Part shown: positions 47,519 to 58,237 of the stretch, piece by piece
Numbering within the stretch: the first letter of the stretch is position 1
Layout of the letters: each line of letters begins with the position of its first letter
Assembly: GCF_037975245.1 (NCBI RefSeq)
Contig: NC_092575.1
Location: 23,962,341-24,026,340, forward strand
Direction of reading: 5' to 3'
DNA length: 64,000 nucleotides
From: Apostichopus japonicus
Taxonomy: Eukaryota; Echinodermata; Holothuroidea; Aspidochirotida; Stichopodidae
Notes under the pieces: generated by a model
Databases searched by the model: none
What the model was told of the DNA's origin: nothing
What the model saw: only the letters and a program-made list of their open reading frames with translations
Translations under genes and position numbers: made by a program

Positions 47519-47745
47519 CAAACAGAATTTGTTTGTTCAATACAGGTGACAAACGCCTACAGTGGAATTACGACCTTCTTCACCGGTTTCGAACCTCTGG
47601 GCATACAATTAGCGTCCATAGCCTATATCGGTTAGGGTGTCCGCGTATACAAAGCGGGAGGCCCGGGTTCGGATCCCGGTGGAGGCTGGAAGGGTTTTCA
47701 CTGTTCTTGATTTTCCAACTTATATATATATATATATATATATTT
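47519..47745 (+). mobile_element. tRNA-derived SINE (TA-tail family), long copy
   Basis: The head contains TGACAAACGCCTACAGTGGA and ACCGGTTTCGAACCTCTGG. The body has a disturbed box A (AGCCTATATCGGTTAGG, with a short insertion) and box B GGTTCGGATCCC. The tail is CACTGTTCTTGATTTTCC, then (TA)n at 47721-47743. It matches 3655-3882 throughout, which defines the full length of the family at about 200 bp plus TA. Confidence 0.88.
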
Positions 47746-47784
47746 ATAACCTGCAAACTCGAGTAACAACATGCTGTTAGTTAC

Positions 47785-47900
47785 CAGGGCCGTATCCAGG
47801 ATTTTCTAACCCGAGGGGCGCGAATTACTATCTAAGAAAATTTTGGGTTTTTATACCCCTAGATCACCGGAAATGGCACTTCTCGGGCTTGAAAATGACC
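47785..47900 (+). mobile_element. hAT-type terminal fragment
   Basis: Starts CAGGGCCGTATCCAGGATTT, which is like a common hAT terminus. The adjacent GGAAATGGCACTTCT (47869-47883) is shared with the element at 5131 (near 5278). No matching right end with an 8-bp duplication was identified. Confidence 0.5.
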
Positions 47901-48411
47901 AACCAGATGTACACTTTTGCCTGAGAACCAAGTATTTCCCAATAGTTTTTTTTTTCCATCCATAACCTTTTTCAAGATTTTCACCAGTCACACATCATGT
48001 TCGACCTCATCGCATCTCCTGTTGATCATTGCTTTTGTAGGTGATTCTACGTCGCGGCCCACAATACCCGACCGCCCCACTTTTGAAGGTTTAAGCCCAT
48101 TATTTGTTCAGAATTTGAAAATTCACATTTCTCGTGAATAAACTCACTTTAAAACATACCCATAATGTTGCACAAAATGTCATCTATGGACAACCAATAT
48201 AGAAAAACCTCCTTGAACCCCTAACAGACCGGTAAAAATTACATGAGTAGAGGGTAGTATGATGAAGAATGTTGGTAAGGAAATTTTCTAAAATTCAGAC
48301 ACAGTTAATTTATTGGTGTACAAATATTAAACCCTTTTATATCGGATATTATAAAACTTGGATGAAGGAAATGAAAAAATACCAGATATTTCCGAAACCG
48401 AACACTACACA
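47901..48411. other. Unclassified, no gene seen
   Basis: AT-rich stretch between transposon ends. The short frames have no motif. Confidence 0.5.
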
Positions 48412-48441
48412 CATAGGCGTAGGAGGCGGGGGGGGGGGGGG
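48412..48441 (+). mobile_element. Solo hAT terminus with G run
   Basis: CATAGGCGTAGGAGGCGGGG is nearly identical to the reverse-complemented right end of the 787-bp element at 5131-5917, followed by the same kind of long G run. Confidence 0.55.
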
Positions 48442-48889
48442 TTATACTGAAAGAAATATAAATTGCAATGATGTAGCTAAAGGAAATGAATAGTTTAAAA
48501 AACATCTCCTTGATAATTAAAGTAAAGTTCTACTAAGCCGACTAATAATGTAAAAAAGAATTTGACATAATTGGACCTCCATGCTTTTCCTCCACCTACA
48601 TAAGACATTTCGTTGTTACAGTAGCATCCCGCGGTATACTGCGCAATTTCCACGGACCGTACGGTATACATGATGGCATGCGATTCAATAACCGATGCTT
48701 GCTTATGATATTGACATTAACATGTTCAACGCGCGAAAAATTTAGTTTATATTTTTCGGGAAAGTCGTTACAGCCTCCCAAATCAAATGACTACACTCAT
48801 CGACAGTTTTTAGGCTGTTAATCCTGGAACCGCCACTTTCATGCTCACTGATATGAAGTGATATCTGCTGTTTGCTTTACAAATTCGAA

Positions 48890-49150
48890 CAGGCGCGTAG
48901 CGAATAATTTGCCAAGGGAGGGGCGAAGCCTGTAGGCCAACTATCTAAGCGTAGCGCCACCACGAGTTGGCGCGAAGCGTATTAGAAAATTTTGGCCGCA
49001 AATGCCTCCCAGATCGCTGGAAATGACACTTTCCATGCCTTGTAAGTTGCACCTAAGCATTTTCTATTTCGAAATTACTAGCGATATCATAAAAAAAATA
49101 TGCTCGGGGGGGGGGGGGGGCGGTCGCCCCATTCCCAAAATGCGTCATGT
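48890..49150 (+). mobile_element. hAT-related fragment
   Basis: Begins CAGGCGCGTAGCGAA. It shares the internal block AACTATCTAAGCGTAGCGCC...GTTGGCGCGAAGCGTA and GGAAATGACACTT with 5199-5290. A long G run lies at 49106-49120. Confidence 0.55.
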
Positions 49151-49319
49151 TCCCCGACGACTCGGTCGAGTTCGAGACCAGCCACAGTTGGTTTCATAGC
49201 ACAATTGTTCAAGGCGTCCATACACATACACGCGTTATGATATACCATATATAGTATATATATAGATACATTAGTGAGAGAGGAAAAATGAAAACGTCAA
49301 AAATGTATTTGTCGGTGTA

Positions 49320-49369
49320 AGGGGTAGGGTGAGGCGCAAGTCCCTTCCGAAATCCTCGATCCGTCACTG
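49320..49369 (-). mobile_element. hAT-type right terminus
   Basis: Ends AATCCTCGATCCGTCACTG; reverse-complemented this starts CAGTGACGGATCGAGGATTT, a typical hAT-like end. Its partner was not found. Confidence 0.45.
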
Positions 49370-49439
49370 GCTACCCGGCCATGTGTATATAATAGGGATA
49401 GGCGCTGTAATGATGTCACTGTTCCTCTTTCTCTTCCCG

Positions 49440-49600
49440 ATGTCTTGGCCTTTTTCTTTTACTCCCTCCTTTTCTCCTTTTTCTCTCCTTCTTCTTTTTC
49501 TTTTCCCTTCCTCCCTCTCCTCCTCTTCCTCCTCCTCTTTTTTCCCCTCTTTTTTCTTCTCTTTTTTTTCTCTCCTCTTTTTCTTACCCGGGGGGCGGGC
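49440..49600 (+). repeat. Polypyrimidine tract, ~150 bp
   Basis: Nearly all T and C on the + strand (TTCTCCTTTTTCTCTCC-like). Frames on both strands (Phe/Ser/Leu, or Arg/Lys/Glu) are compositional. Confidence 0.9.
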
Positions 49601-49614
49601 GCGCCCAACACCCC

Positions 49615-49633
49615 CCCCCTGGATACGCGCCTG
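49615..49633 (-). mobile_element. hAT-type terminus
   Basis: CCTGGATACGCGCCTG; reverse-complemented this is CAGGCGCGTATCCAGG after a C run, a typical hAT end. It resembles the termini at 47785 and 48890. Confidence 0.5.
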
Positions 49634-49775
49634 GTTACCATAAAAGGTATACTGTAGTATGTACTTGCTCTATTTCTATACTTATTGAGCACTTTTGCAA
49701 CAGGAAGTGAACACCTTAATCTTTGTTATATATGTATATGAATAACGGGGGGAAAATGTTAAACAACCATGCTGC

Positions 49776-49930
49776 ATTTAGAGAATAGCTAGATCTCGAA
49801 TGAGCCTACAAAAATTAAATTAAGTGAGTGATTGGCAGTAATTAAAACAGTACATTTAATTATTCTTTTATTTATTTTAAAAACAAACAAACTATGTAAA
49901 CATTACAAATGGAGTTTTTCGTTTTCTAAG
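49776..49930 (-). repeat. Dispersed ~150-bp repeat, copy 2
   Basis: Reverse-strand partner of 47364-47518. On the minus strand it runs from GTAATGTTTACATAG to TTCTCTAAATGCAGCATGG. It continues with TTGTTTAACATTTTCC..GTTATTC, as at 50690-50775, towards a short TA tract. Confidence 0.8.
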
Positions 49931-50535
49931 TTTTCCGTAGAGAGAACTTCTGTGAACATTTTGGCTGAAATTATTAATAAGAGCAGAAGACGAATGTAAA
50001 TAGCTTTAATCGGTACAACAAACACAGAATAACGTGGGAAGAGCTTCTATATGAATCATACGGTGTCTTCAGAATTTCTGAGAACTTTAATCACAAGTCA
50101 ACTTCATTCTATAGGCTAACGGTGCGTGAGTTATTTATGTTCCGGTACGTATGTGCTTCTTCTGTGGTTATTGGTTTTTGTGTTATTAACACGTTAAACC
50201 AACCATAAGCAATATATATTGATCATCACTTATAAATAAGAATGTGTATTATCATTCTTTCAAGTGAAATATAAGCCAGGTGTACGAATATAAAACTATA
50301 ATTTAATCGATGACGTGTTGTTTTCCGTATTCGCCTTCATTACTCATATCCTCGAAAAATTACAAAAATTGTTTACAAATTTCGTTCCCATCCACGGTGA
50401 TAACTTTTTGAGCATTTTTTAATACTTTACCGATACCTGAAGTAGGCTTATAATAAGGCATGTGCTGTGCATTTTGTGCAAGCCGTTGCTTACAAAACAG
50501 TGGTGAATAACCAAGTTATCGGCAGCCATCGGCAG
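49931..50535. other. AT-rich DNA, no gene seen
   Basis: No coding signal. Confidence 0.5.
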
Positions 50536-50572
<37 letters not shown>

Positions 50573-50596
50573 TAAATATATATATATATATATATA
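50536..50596. repeat. (TA)n microsatellite
   Basis: TA tract with one TTAATAA interruption. Confidence 0.95.
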
Positions 50597-50618
50597 GGTC
50601 ACTTTCGGTAATCATGCA

Positions 50619-50649
50619 CCGAAGAAGAGCTAGTTTTGCTCGAAAGCTC
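50619..50649 (+). other. Penelope-type 3' motif
   Basis: CCGAAGAAGAGC, then loop TAGTTTT, then GCTCGAAAGCTC: a 4-bp stem GAGC/GCTC between CGAAGAA and GAAA. The layout matches that at 27238-27269. It lies just 5' of copy 3 of the dispersed repeat, so the repeat may be a retroelement 3' end. Confidence 0.35.
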
Positions 50650-50654
50650 TGCAA

Positions 50655-50775
50655 AAACCAAACATTGGCTGTTTTACTTCCAAATACTTACCTAATTTAA
50701 TTATTGTATCTCACTCGAGATCCAGCCTTTCTCTAAATGCAGCATAGTTCTTTAACAGTTTTCCGTTATTCCTAT
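50655..50775 (+). repeat. Dispersed ~150-bp repeat, copy 3 (3' part)
   Basis: CTAATTTAATTATTGTATCT, CACTCGAGATCCAGC and CTCTAAATGCAGCATAG match copies 1 and 2, then TTTAACAGTTTTCCGTTATTC runs into (TA)n. Confidence 0.75.
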
Positions 50776-50857
<82 letters not shown>

Positions 50858-50862
50858 ATATA

Positions 50863-50910
<48 letters not shown>

Positions 50911-50946
50911 AGAATATATATAAGATATATACATATATATATAAAT
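50776..50946. repeat. (TA)n microsatellite, compound
   Basis: About 170 bp of TA with TTTATA and AAATATA interruptions. Confidence 0.95.
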
Positions 50947-51612
50947 ATATGTGTGTGTCTGAATATATGTATAAAAGTAGGATATGATAACAAGCTAGTC
51001 AGGACTGTGTATATATTGAAAATGGAATTTGTCATCACACAATTGTGGATAATGAAGTTAGCGACCGTTTTCATACAGACGAATATTTCGATCGAGCTGC
51101 CATATTTGTAATATTTTATAATTGACTCAGATTCCATTACGAAGTCTACACGCACACTTAATAGTATCCTGATATTAAAGTAATCACCTATGTAATGGGT
51201 TGTGCGTAACCAGCTGTGTAATGGAAACGTCCAAAAAAAAAATCAAAGATAATGTTCTGATAGAAAAAAAAATCATTGAAAGGAGAGTAAAAGCAAAAGG
51301 CTCATTATTACGAAGAAGAGATGTAGCATTTGTCTGTATCAGCTGTAAGCATATCTACAATTCGTGTTAGAATCACGTAGCGGGACTCGAAATAAAACAA
51401 TGCAGAGAATAGGGAAAAGTTTAAAAGCATCTCGTTATGTTTGTAACGTATCATGTCTTCTCATATGTGTAAATGCTCACGCAAAACCAACAATGAAAGT
51501 GCTATATTAATGCTATATAGCATACTCTGGTACCTCGACGGTATTTGAATTTTCAAAAGACATATATGAGAACGTAGTTTGTACTATTGTAGGATATCAC
51601 CCTAAGTATAGC
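50947..51612. other. AT-rich DNA, no gene seen
   Basis: A-runs at 51233-51272. No coding signal. Confidence 0.5.
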
Positions 51613-51620
51613 ATATAAGC

Positions 51621-51985
51621 CAGTGGCGTAGGAAGGTACTTTTGAGTGGGGGGGCTGAAGACTGATGGCCGGCCTGGGGGAGGGGTCTAAGGGGAGGGGG
51701 TGTCCCCCTCCCCTTTGGAATTTTTTTGCATTTCCAGGTGGCCTCAGATGCAATTTGGTGCAATATAGCACACTTCAACCCACCCACTCCATTTTGTAAA
51801 GAATTTTGCATTTTCACCTGGCCTTAGATGCAATTTGGTGCTTCAAATGAGATTTTTTTCTCATTTGGAAATGAAAAAGGGGTTTTCTGACTTGCCGAGC
51901 GGGGGGGCGGAACGATACTTCCGCCCCCCCATATTTTTCACTGGGGGGCTGGCCCCCCCAGACCCCCCCGGTTCCTACGCCCTTG
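51621..51985 (-). mobile_element. Non-autonomous hAT transposon, copy 2
   Basis: Bounded by the perfect 8-bp duplication ATATAAGC (51613-51620 and 51986-51993). The ends are CAGTGGCGTAGGAA and (reverse complement) CAAGGGCGTAGGAA, 12 of 14 identical. Sequence along the whole length matches 206-573 in reverse orientation, including the hairpin, the internal duplication and the GGGGAGGGGG/CCCCCTCCCC palindrome. It is the better preserved of the two and fixes the element boundaries. No transposase is encoded. Confidence 0.93.
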
Positions 51986-51993
51986 ATATAAGC

Positions 51994-53517
51994 TATGGAA
52001 GGAAGTTTAATAGATCTGATTGCACCGTTCTGAACGTAACGAAGGAGTGAGTCTTTAAGGGCAGGTTTAGGCTAGCATAAGTATTTGTTTTTGTTTTTTA
52101 CTGTCGCACGCACCAATACACGTCATGCATCAACACATATCCTATAGTAGCCTAGGCTTACAATGCTTTCATAGTAGATGTAAGGTGAACCTAATTAGCG
52201 GATGGAAATAAATTCATTATGAGCATTCGATAATCTTCATATGAACCGTTTCATCGATACTGTACTTGCGTTAATCTAATGGGAACTTGTTGCAGTACAT
52301 GGTAAGATTGGTGTAACAAAATAGCCACGAAAAACATGAAATATTAAAGGCCGTAAAGATATAAAGTCTATAGTATATGCCAATATATAACTCAAGGGGC
52401 AATTGTTTTGAACTTTGTGTGGTTTATCATAGAGTTAACTTGTGTCAATTTACACATCTCACCCATTGATCAACAGTTGCTCTCATACCGTATAGGACCC
52501 AATTGTATATATAGGTATAGGCTTGAACCATAGTGCAGTAGGTTACCTATAGTCAGTCGAATATAAACTAACGTGGAGTGATTTCGAGTCGAAATCACTC
52601 TTACCAGACAACGGAAAGAGGATAATAACCGTCTGAATTGAAACATTATGCATTACATGAATGACATCATCAAGATTGCCATGACAACCAATCCATGTGA
52701 GATTTGCTGAGATATTTTTAAATAGAGAGTTCAATGTGCAGCCTAGCTTCTTTGGAAGTGGCAGGAGGTGGTTAGGGTTTAGACCAGCAGCATATAGAAT
52801 ACTCACAGGAGACCAGTCGGTACTCCTTCCTTATTTATTTATTTATTTATTTACTCATTTAATTTGCTGGATATCAGGGACGGACTCGGGCATAAATGTG
52901 CTATTTCGCAACCAAGAGAAAATCGGTGCCTTCGGCGGTTTAGACACAACGGCGTATCTGTTCCGAGACGATAACCCGGAAGGCCAATCAATTCGTTCCT
53001 GGGTTAGGGGACAATTTGATACTTATATTGTCTTCCTAGTTACAGAAGAAATGCAAATTAAACATCGGCCGAAAAGGGAATAGAGAGATCTTTACCATGT
53101 AGTCAATAGTAAAGGTTTCACTATATACAGATACATATATTAACTGTAAACCTAAGTTAAAAATGAAAGCAACCTTCTTGCAAGTTGGTTGCCTTACTGT
53201 CCGTTGCAATTGGCCGCCTTAAAATGCACAGCCCTGCCTTTGAAAGGAACCGTCAAATGCTGCAGCATAACAAATTATTACCCGACAGCAATAAAATATA
53301 ACTGTTGAGTGACATCTTGCTCAGTTTTTAATATTCATGATAACATTTTTTGAGCAGATAGATAGTAGAAGACAGACAGACAGACAGACATACAGACAAA
53401 CAAAAATAGGCGAAAAGTTTAATGTAAGATTTTGTAACTTTTTGTGCATTTCACAGAAGATCTAGCAGATATGGTTCTAAATTGCGAAATCCGTTTTGTA
53501 TGTATGTATGTATATGT
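51994..53517. other. Mostly unique DNA, no supported gene
   Basis: A 128-codon plus-strand frame (52697-53083) crosses a (TTTA)n stretch at 52830-52855, and an overlapping 87-codon minus frame exists. Neither shows a domain. A hAT-like CAGGGACGGACTCGGGC lies at 52875 without a partner. A (CAGA)n run is at 53371-53398. Confidence 0.45.
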
Positions 53518-53600
53518 GATCTTCCCGCAAGCAGGAACTCGCGAAAGAAGCCATGAAGGCTTGTAGTGTTTTCGTCCAAGATAAACGTTATCTTATCAAG
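53518..53600 (-). mobile_element. 3' fragment of the third SINE family
   Basis: The reverse complement contains GGCTTCTTTCGCGAGTTCCT and GCTTGCGGGAAGATC, matching 35562-35595, followed by a TATG-rich tail. Confidence 0.5.
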
Positions 53601-53670
53601 ATGATTATATAACAGTTTGATAACTGATGTATCCTATGTCGGGTCATCCTCTTCTCGCATATTTGAAACA

Positions 53671-53694
53671 GGGGGTGGGGGGGGGGGGTGGGGG
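53671..53694 (+). other. G-quadruplex motif
   Basis: A G run of 5, T, a run of about 12, T, then a run of 5. Confidence 0.7.
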
Positions 53695-54030
53695 TTAGTG
53701 ATATTTACAGACTTATATATTCGATATATCAACAGTCACTAAGTAAGTCCATACACGAAACAACAGAGTACGTACTAAATATTGTGCGAATACGTCGCGT
53801 GATTCTTGTGGGAAATTTGAAATTAAGGTGTCCACTTAACGATACCCCTCAATTGCTAGATTTGCAACGAAGTACTTTCCAGAAGTGTATATGCAACTGC
53901 CATCGGACTTTGTATCAGATCTGTTCACAACTGTTTGAATAGGCACTAGACATTAGATTAAACAATATCCGCGATAGAATCACACAGTGATGTGTTTATG
54001 TTTTAACATATATGAATAGTCTTAAGTTCT

Positions 54031-54036
<6 letters not shown>

Positions 54037-54076
<40 letters not shown>
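54037..54076. repeat. (TA)n microsatellite at SINE 3' end
   Basis: Abuts the tail of the reverse-oriented SINE that follows. Confidence 0.95.
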
Positions 54077-54080
<4 letters not shown>

Positions 54081-54171
54081 TGAAATTGTAGTGAGTTGGA
54101 AAATCCAGAACAGTGAGAACTGCCAGCCTCCACCGGGATTCGAACCCGGGTCTCCCGCTTTATATGCGGAT
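54077..54171 (-). mobile_element. tRNA-derived SINE (TA-tail family), truncated
   Basis: On the minus strand: CCGCATATAAAGCGGGAGAC, box B GGGTTCGAATCCCGG, then GGAGGCTGGCAGTTCTCACT and the tail CCAACTCACTACAATTTC. Box A and the head are missing. Same truncation point and variants as 3513-3616. Confidence 0.85.
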
Positions 54172-55084
54172 ATATACTTTCGCCCTTAAGTGTGCACTTA
54201 ACACTTGCTGTATAGGGCTTTAAAATAGTAAAAGATTAACATGAAAGAAAATAATTCACAACTTTTACGTATTTCTTACAGGCAAAGGTACTATAGGATT
54301 CATTTCGTTTTCATTATCAATTCAAATCAAACTGCAATAACAGACGGTCTAATGAGTTTTCCTGTTATACAATTTGCCATAAAGTGCCATGGTTAGTACG
54401 TGTCACTACACAAGTCAGAACACGCTAAACACAAATAAAGACAATTACAAGGCCCCAGGGCATCGTCGAAATGAAAACAGTAAAACTAATAGTAAGATAA
54501 GTAGGAGAAACAAAAACAACAAAAGTCAAACAACAAGCGTAATTAAATGGACAAACGGAGCTAAAGATATGAAGTTTAGTGCTGTTTACGACCAAAATTG
54601 AATGTGAATATCGATGGTTGTAAAGTTTTCTTTAAGACTGTTAGATAGTCAGGAATACACGCAAATAAATTACTTGAGAAGGAAGAAACGCTTAAGTGCC
54701 ATCAAAATGTGAACACTTAATACTTTTGGCAAAAAAGTCCATCTTTTCATTTAGACCTGATTATAATCTTAATGAAAAAGAGTCAAGAATTGTTATTCTT
54801 GTTTTTGCTAGAACGAAGTTCGAGTCAGTGACCTCAGGATTACTATGGTTAAAAATTATACTAACTGCGATACTTCGTCCGCAATCGCTACCATCAAAAT
54901 TTTGCCGTTGTCCATTTACTCATACACATTGGCCGATGTAAAATATATAAATTTAACTTTTATAATGCAATATATGTTACCGCTAACGGACCCTAGGCTT
55001 CAGTTAAGACTGACGCCTTAAGTTCTACTCACTGATGCAGATATTTAAATTCTTCAATCAATGTTACTTAATGATCAAGAGGCG
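54172..55084. other. AT-rich DNA, no gene seen
   Basis: Frames of 70-81 codons without domains. Confidence 0.5.
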
Positions 55085-55100
55085 CCTCTGTTAACAGAGG
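55079..55100. repeat. Overlapping perfect palindromes
   Basis: GAGGCGCCTC (55079-55088) overlaps CCTCTGTTAACAGAGG (55085-55100), a 16-bp perfect palindrome. Confidence 0.85.
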
Positions 55101-56259
55101 AGCTCATTCACGCTATATAAGAATACATTTCATCCGTTACAGAACTTGTCAAAAGAATTATGCTTCTCTTGAATGTTAATGCATAAGCCTAGTAGGTGCT
55201 TTATTCACGGCCATGCACCATTAGGTCAGGGTGACAACCTATGCAGGATCACTCGTGTTTCGCTTTAAAGTAACATCATAGTTTTATCTGCAAAGCAAGC
55301 ACTTTCCGCCAGGAAAATAAAGTAATATGAACCATAGAGTATCGTATTATGGTGGTGTCCTGGGTCAGAAAATCTACGTTGGTCTGGTATATACAGTTCT
55401 GTTTCTATGTTTCGATGATGATAACGTTATCCTACCACACCGGCGCAGCAGATGTAGTTAGGCCTAACCAACGTTTTCAACATATTAGAAATCAGAGGCC
55501 ATAACCGAATAAAATAGTATCTTTCTGCTGGAGAGGAAAGAGAAGAAAGAGGACTAACATTGTGCGAGGGGGGCCTTGTGTTGGGACGGGGTACATGCTG
55601 AGTGAGTTGTTGGAGGGGGAGGGGTTAATGACATAGTCAAAGCAATGGGTCACTTTAATTTACTGTAAGCGATACAGCGCGTATGATAGCGTAGATATTA
55701 CGAAGCAAACGGTTCAGATTAAAAGTCAGGACCCTCACGAAAGCAAGAAGTGTGTAAAAACTTCTTATGTCAGGTAAGAAAGACTTTTGTCAGCAGTAAT
55801 TCATCTTGAATCATTACATTGAGTCTCGAGTGGATACCCCACCTACCTGCAGAGTGGCTTATTGCCAATTAACTTGTCATTCCAAGGGGTTATTTGTCAA
55901 GAGTTATCAATTTCAAGATAATTTCTTGCAAATACGCTCTCTATACTATATGGACAAGTACGTTACTTTCTTATTCCAACGTTCGCTTGTCGAGAAATGC
56001 ACTTTTTGGGGAACTGAAGTATTTGTTTTTCTGCTTTTTGATGTAATTTTAAATATAAAATATCTGTTGCGCCGGACGGCCGTCCTGCCGGTGGTCAGTT
56101 TAGATCGTTAGATATACGAACAAATGCAGAAAACAAAGAATTTTGCTATCTGCTGCACTATATATATCAAAAGAAACGGGGGGGGGGGGTTCATGACAGT
56201 TATTTCTATCACATACACCAAATGTAATGGTTGGGTTTGTGTCCCCTTGGCTGTGGAAG
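55101..56259. other. AT-rich DNA with G-rich patches
   Basis: G runs at 55568-55622 and 56178-56188. A 101-codon frame (55806-56111) has no recognised motif. Confidence 0.5.
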
Positions 56260-56279
56260 GGGAGGGTGGGGGAGGGGGT
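56260..56279 (+). other. Strong G-quadruplex motif
   Basis: GGGGAGGGTGGGGGAGGGGG: four G tracts with single-base loops. Confidence 0.8.
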
Positions 56280-57341
56280 CATATCAGTTATCTCTACCAC
56301 ATAGACCAATAATGTTGGTTGGGATTGTGTCTCCCTTAACTCATGGTTGTACTATTAAGTTAGACCATGGAGCTATAAACAGATGGTTAGACAATGTTTT
56401 GCAAAGGAGGTATAAAGTTATAATAATAATAATAATCATCATCAGGCAGTTATATTTACGACGCTTAAAGCCACCAACTCTAAGTTCCTTTTTTATTCAA
56501 ACCAAGCGTGCAAAAACATGCGTAGTATAGTGAGACTCAAGCGTGTTAAGTGTACAGTATAGTGCCCACGTGCACGCATGTAACTTATCTCCCAATTTAT
56601 GTACGAGCTTTTTAAAGTACATCCTTAGTTTAATGCATTTAATGTCAGACAGTTGGAACCATGCACGAACAAAAGATTTACATCAGACATTCATTGCTAT
56701 TCTTTAAAAAGAGACCTAATGGGATTAGAAAGCAAGTGAGAGAATGAGAGACATTGTAGAAACATCAGTGGAACAGTGTGTGCGTGTATAATTATGTGTC
56801 TGTATGTTTTTCTTTTTCAAGAGCAGTCATTAACAGGAGAAAAAGTAGTACAAGGACATAGAGCTTGTTCAACATACGAGTTATGATGTCATCATTTCAT
56901 CATATATCGTATTCTTTTCAACAGCTTTAAGTCCGCTTTATAATTTCACTATTGATTCATCCTTGGAAATTGGTCTTGCTGGAATCAAGTGCGAGCTTGA
57001 AGCGCATATGTAATAAGAAATGTTAAAATAAAAATCACCTGTTTCTCCTTCACGTGATTAACCATGTGACAAGAAATGGTCTAGGAAATGATCAAAATCG
57101 ATTTTTACTGAGACAACACCAAATGTTGCTTTGAACTTGTCCTCCGTAGGCGTTGTCTCGTAAGTAGCCAGCCAACCCTGCGTGGTGTAGTAAAGTGGTG
57201 TACACTTCCATCTGCTTTGAGGGACATCACAGAGCCGTGCTACGCAGGCAATTTACCATAGCCCGACATCTGATATCGTATGATGAAAGTAAAGCCCGCT
57301 TGGTGTGGAGAGGAAATGCTAGAAATACAGTGAATATAGCA
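56280..57341. other. AT-rich DNA, no gene seen
   Basis: No coding signal or repeat family. Confidence 0.5.
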
Positions 57342-57610
57342 TATATAATTAAACAGCAAAATAATATAATAAATTATATATAATTAAACAGCAAAAACAT
57401 GTTTTTCTATTACTCTTTTAATCTTAATTATCTATATTAATCTCTAAGTTAATCTCTAATTTAATATCTTAAGTAATTTATAAATTAATCTCTACAATAA
57501 TCTCTACATTAATCTCTAAATTAATCTCTAAATTTATCTCTAAATTTATGTCTAAATTGATCTCTAAAAATCTCTATTAATCTATTATTGATTCTATTAA
57601 CATATATTAA
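57342..57610 (+). repeat. Short duplication and (TTAATCTCTAAA)n array
   Basis: TATATAATTAAACAGCAAAA occurs twice (57342, 57377). From about 57421 a degenerate ~12-bp unit ATTAATCTCTAA repeats to 57610. Confidence 0.85.
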
Positions 57611-58021
57611 TTACTAAACTGGAGTAAGTTAAGGATAGTGGATACATTATACCTATACTTATATTCAAAATGAGGTTCATTTTTCAAGTCCAATTTAGCA
57701 CTGATCAATTATAAACATGGACAAAGCAGGTTTGTATAGGAGGGAGGTGATGCATGGGAGGCGAGGAATGCTCACTTAAAATTTGTTGAAAAGAAGAAGA
57801 GTATAAATTTCTCTGTCTTCTGACATGAAAAGTTTGCTCTTGAAAATCGCAACGAGAGAACACCAGGATTCTTTCACCCTTGGTTTTCCCATGAACACCA
57901 AGCCAATCAAAATGTACCCTCCCCCCCCCCCCCCCTCCACACACTTCAAAAACTCGACAAATAAATTATACGAGGGGATTCCGATGAAAGATTACACTAA
58001 GAGATGCAACGAGCCATAAAT
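57611..58021. other. AT-rich DNA, no gene seen
   Basis: A C run at 57918-57936. Nothing coding was recognised. Confidence 0.5.
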
Positions 58022-58237
58022 CGACGGTCCGCAAACTATGGGCTGTGACCCTAAAAATGGGTCGTGCATTATTGCGGACGTCGGAAATTTTATATACAGT
58101 TTTCGGTGCTTGCCGTCGGGGATCGGTGAACTTATTTATTCGACGACGATTGCTTTCCAAGCACGCTTGAGCATCGATTCTGATGGGAAGGTACCCATTC
58201 GTCATGGGTCGAGGGCCTACAAGACTTCTAACCGCTG
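58022..58237. mobile_element. Possible degraded hAT remnant, ~216 bp
   Basis: The left end, GGTCCGCAAACTATGGGC followed by TGTGACCC, looks like the G-G-T-x-C-x-C-A-A-A-C-T-x-T-G-G-G...C-G-A-C-C-C end of many hAT elements. The right end GGGTCGAGGGCC...AACCGCTG is a diverged partner. The flanking octamers CCATAAAT and TTATTAAT agree at 5 of 8 positions. The 139-codon minus-strand frame across this area (57966-58385) has no recognisable domain. Confidence 0.45.

Noticed and set aside
47780-49640. GTTACCA on both sides as the target duplication of one 1.85-kb hAT element
   Set aside because: The shared 7-mer overlaps the element end on the left and is out of register on the right. The two termini also differ internally.
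52875-52900. CAGGGACGGACTCGGGC as a hAT end
   Set aside because: Looks like a terminus, but no partner end or 8-bp duplication was found nearby.
52697-53083. 128-codon plus-strand frame as a possible exon
   Set aside because: Includes a (TTTA)n stretch and no known motif. Kept as unclassified because I cannot exclude a lineage-specific exon.
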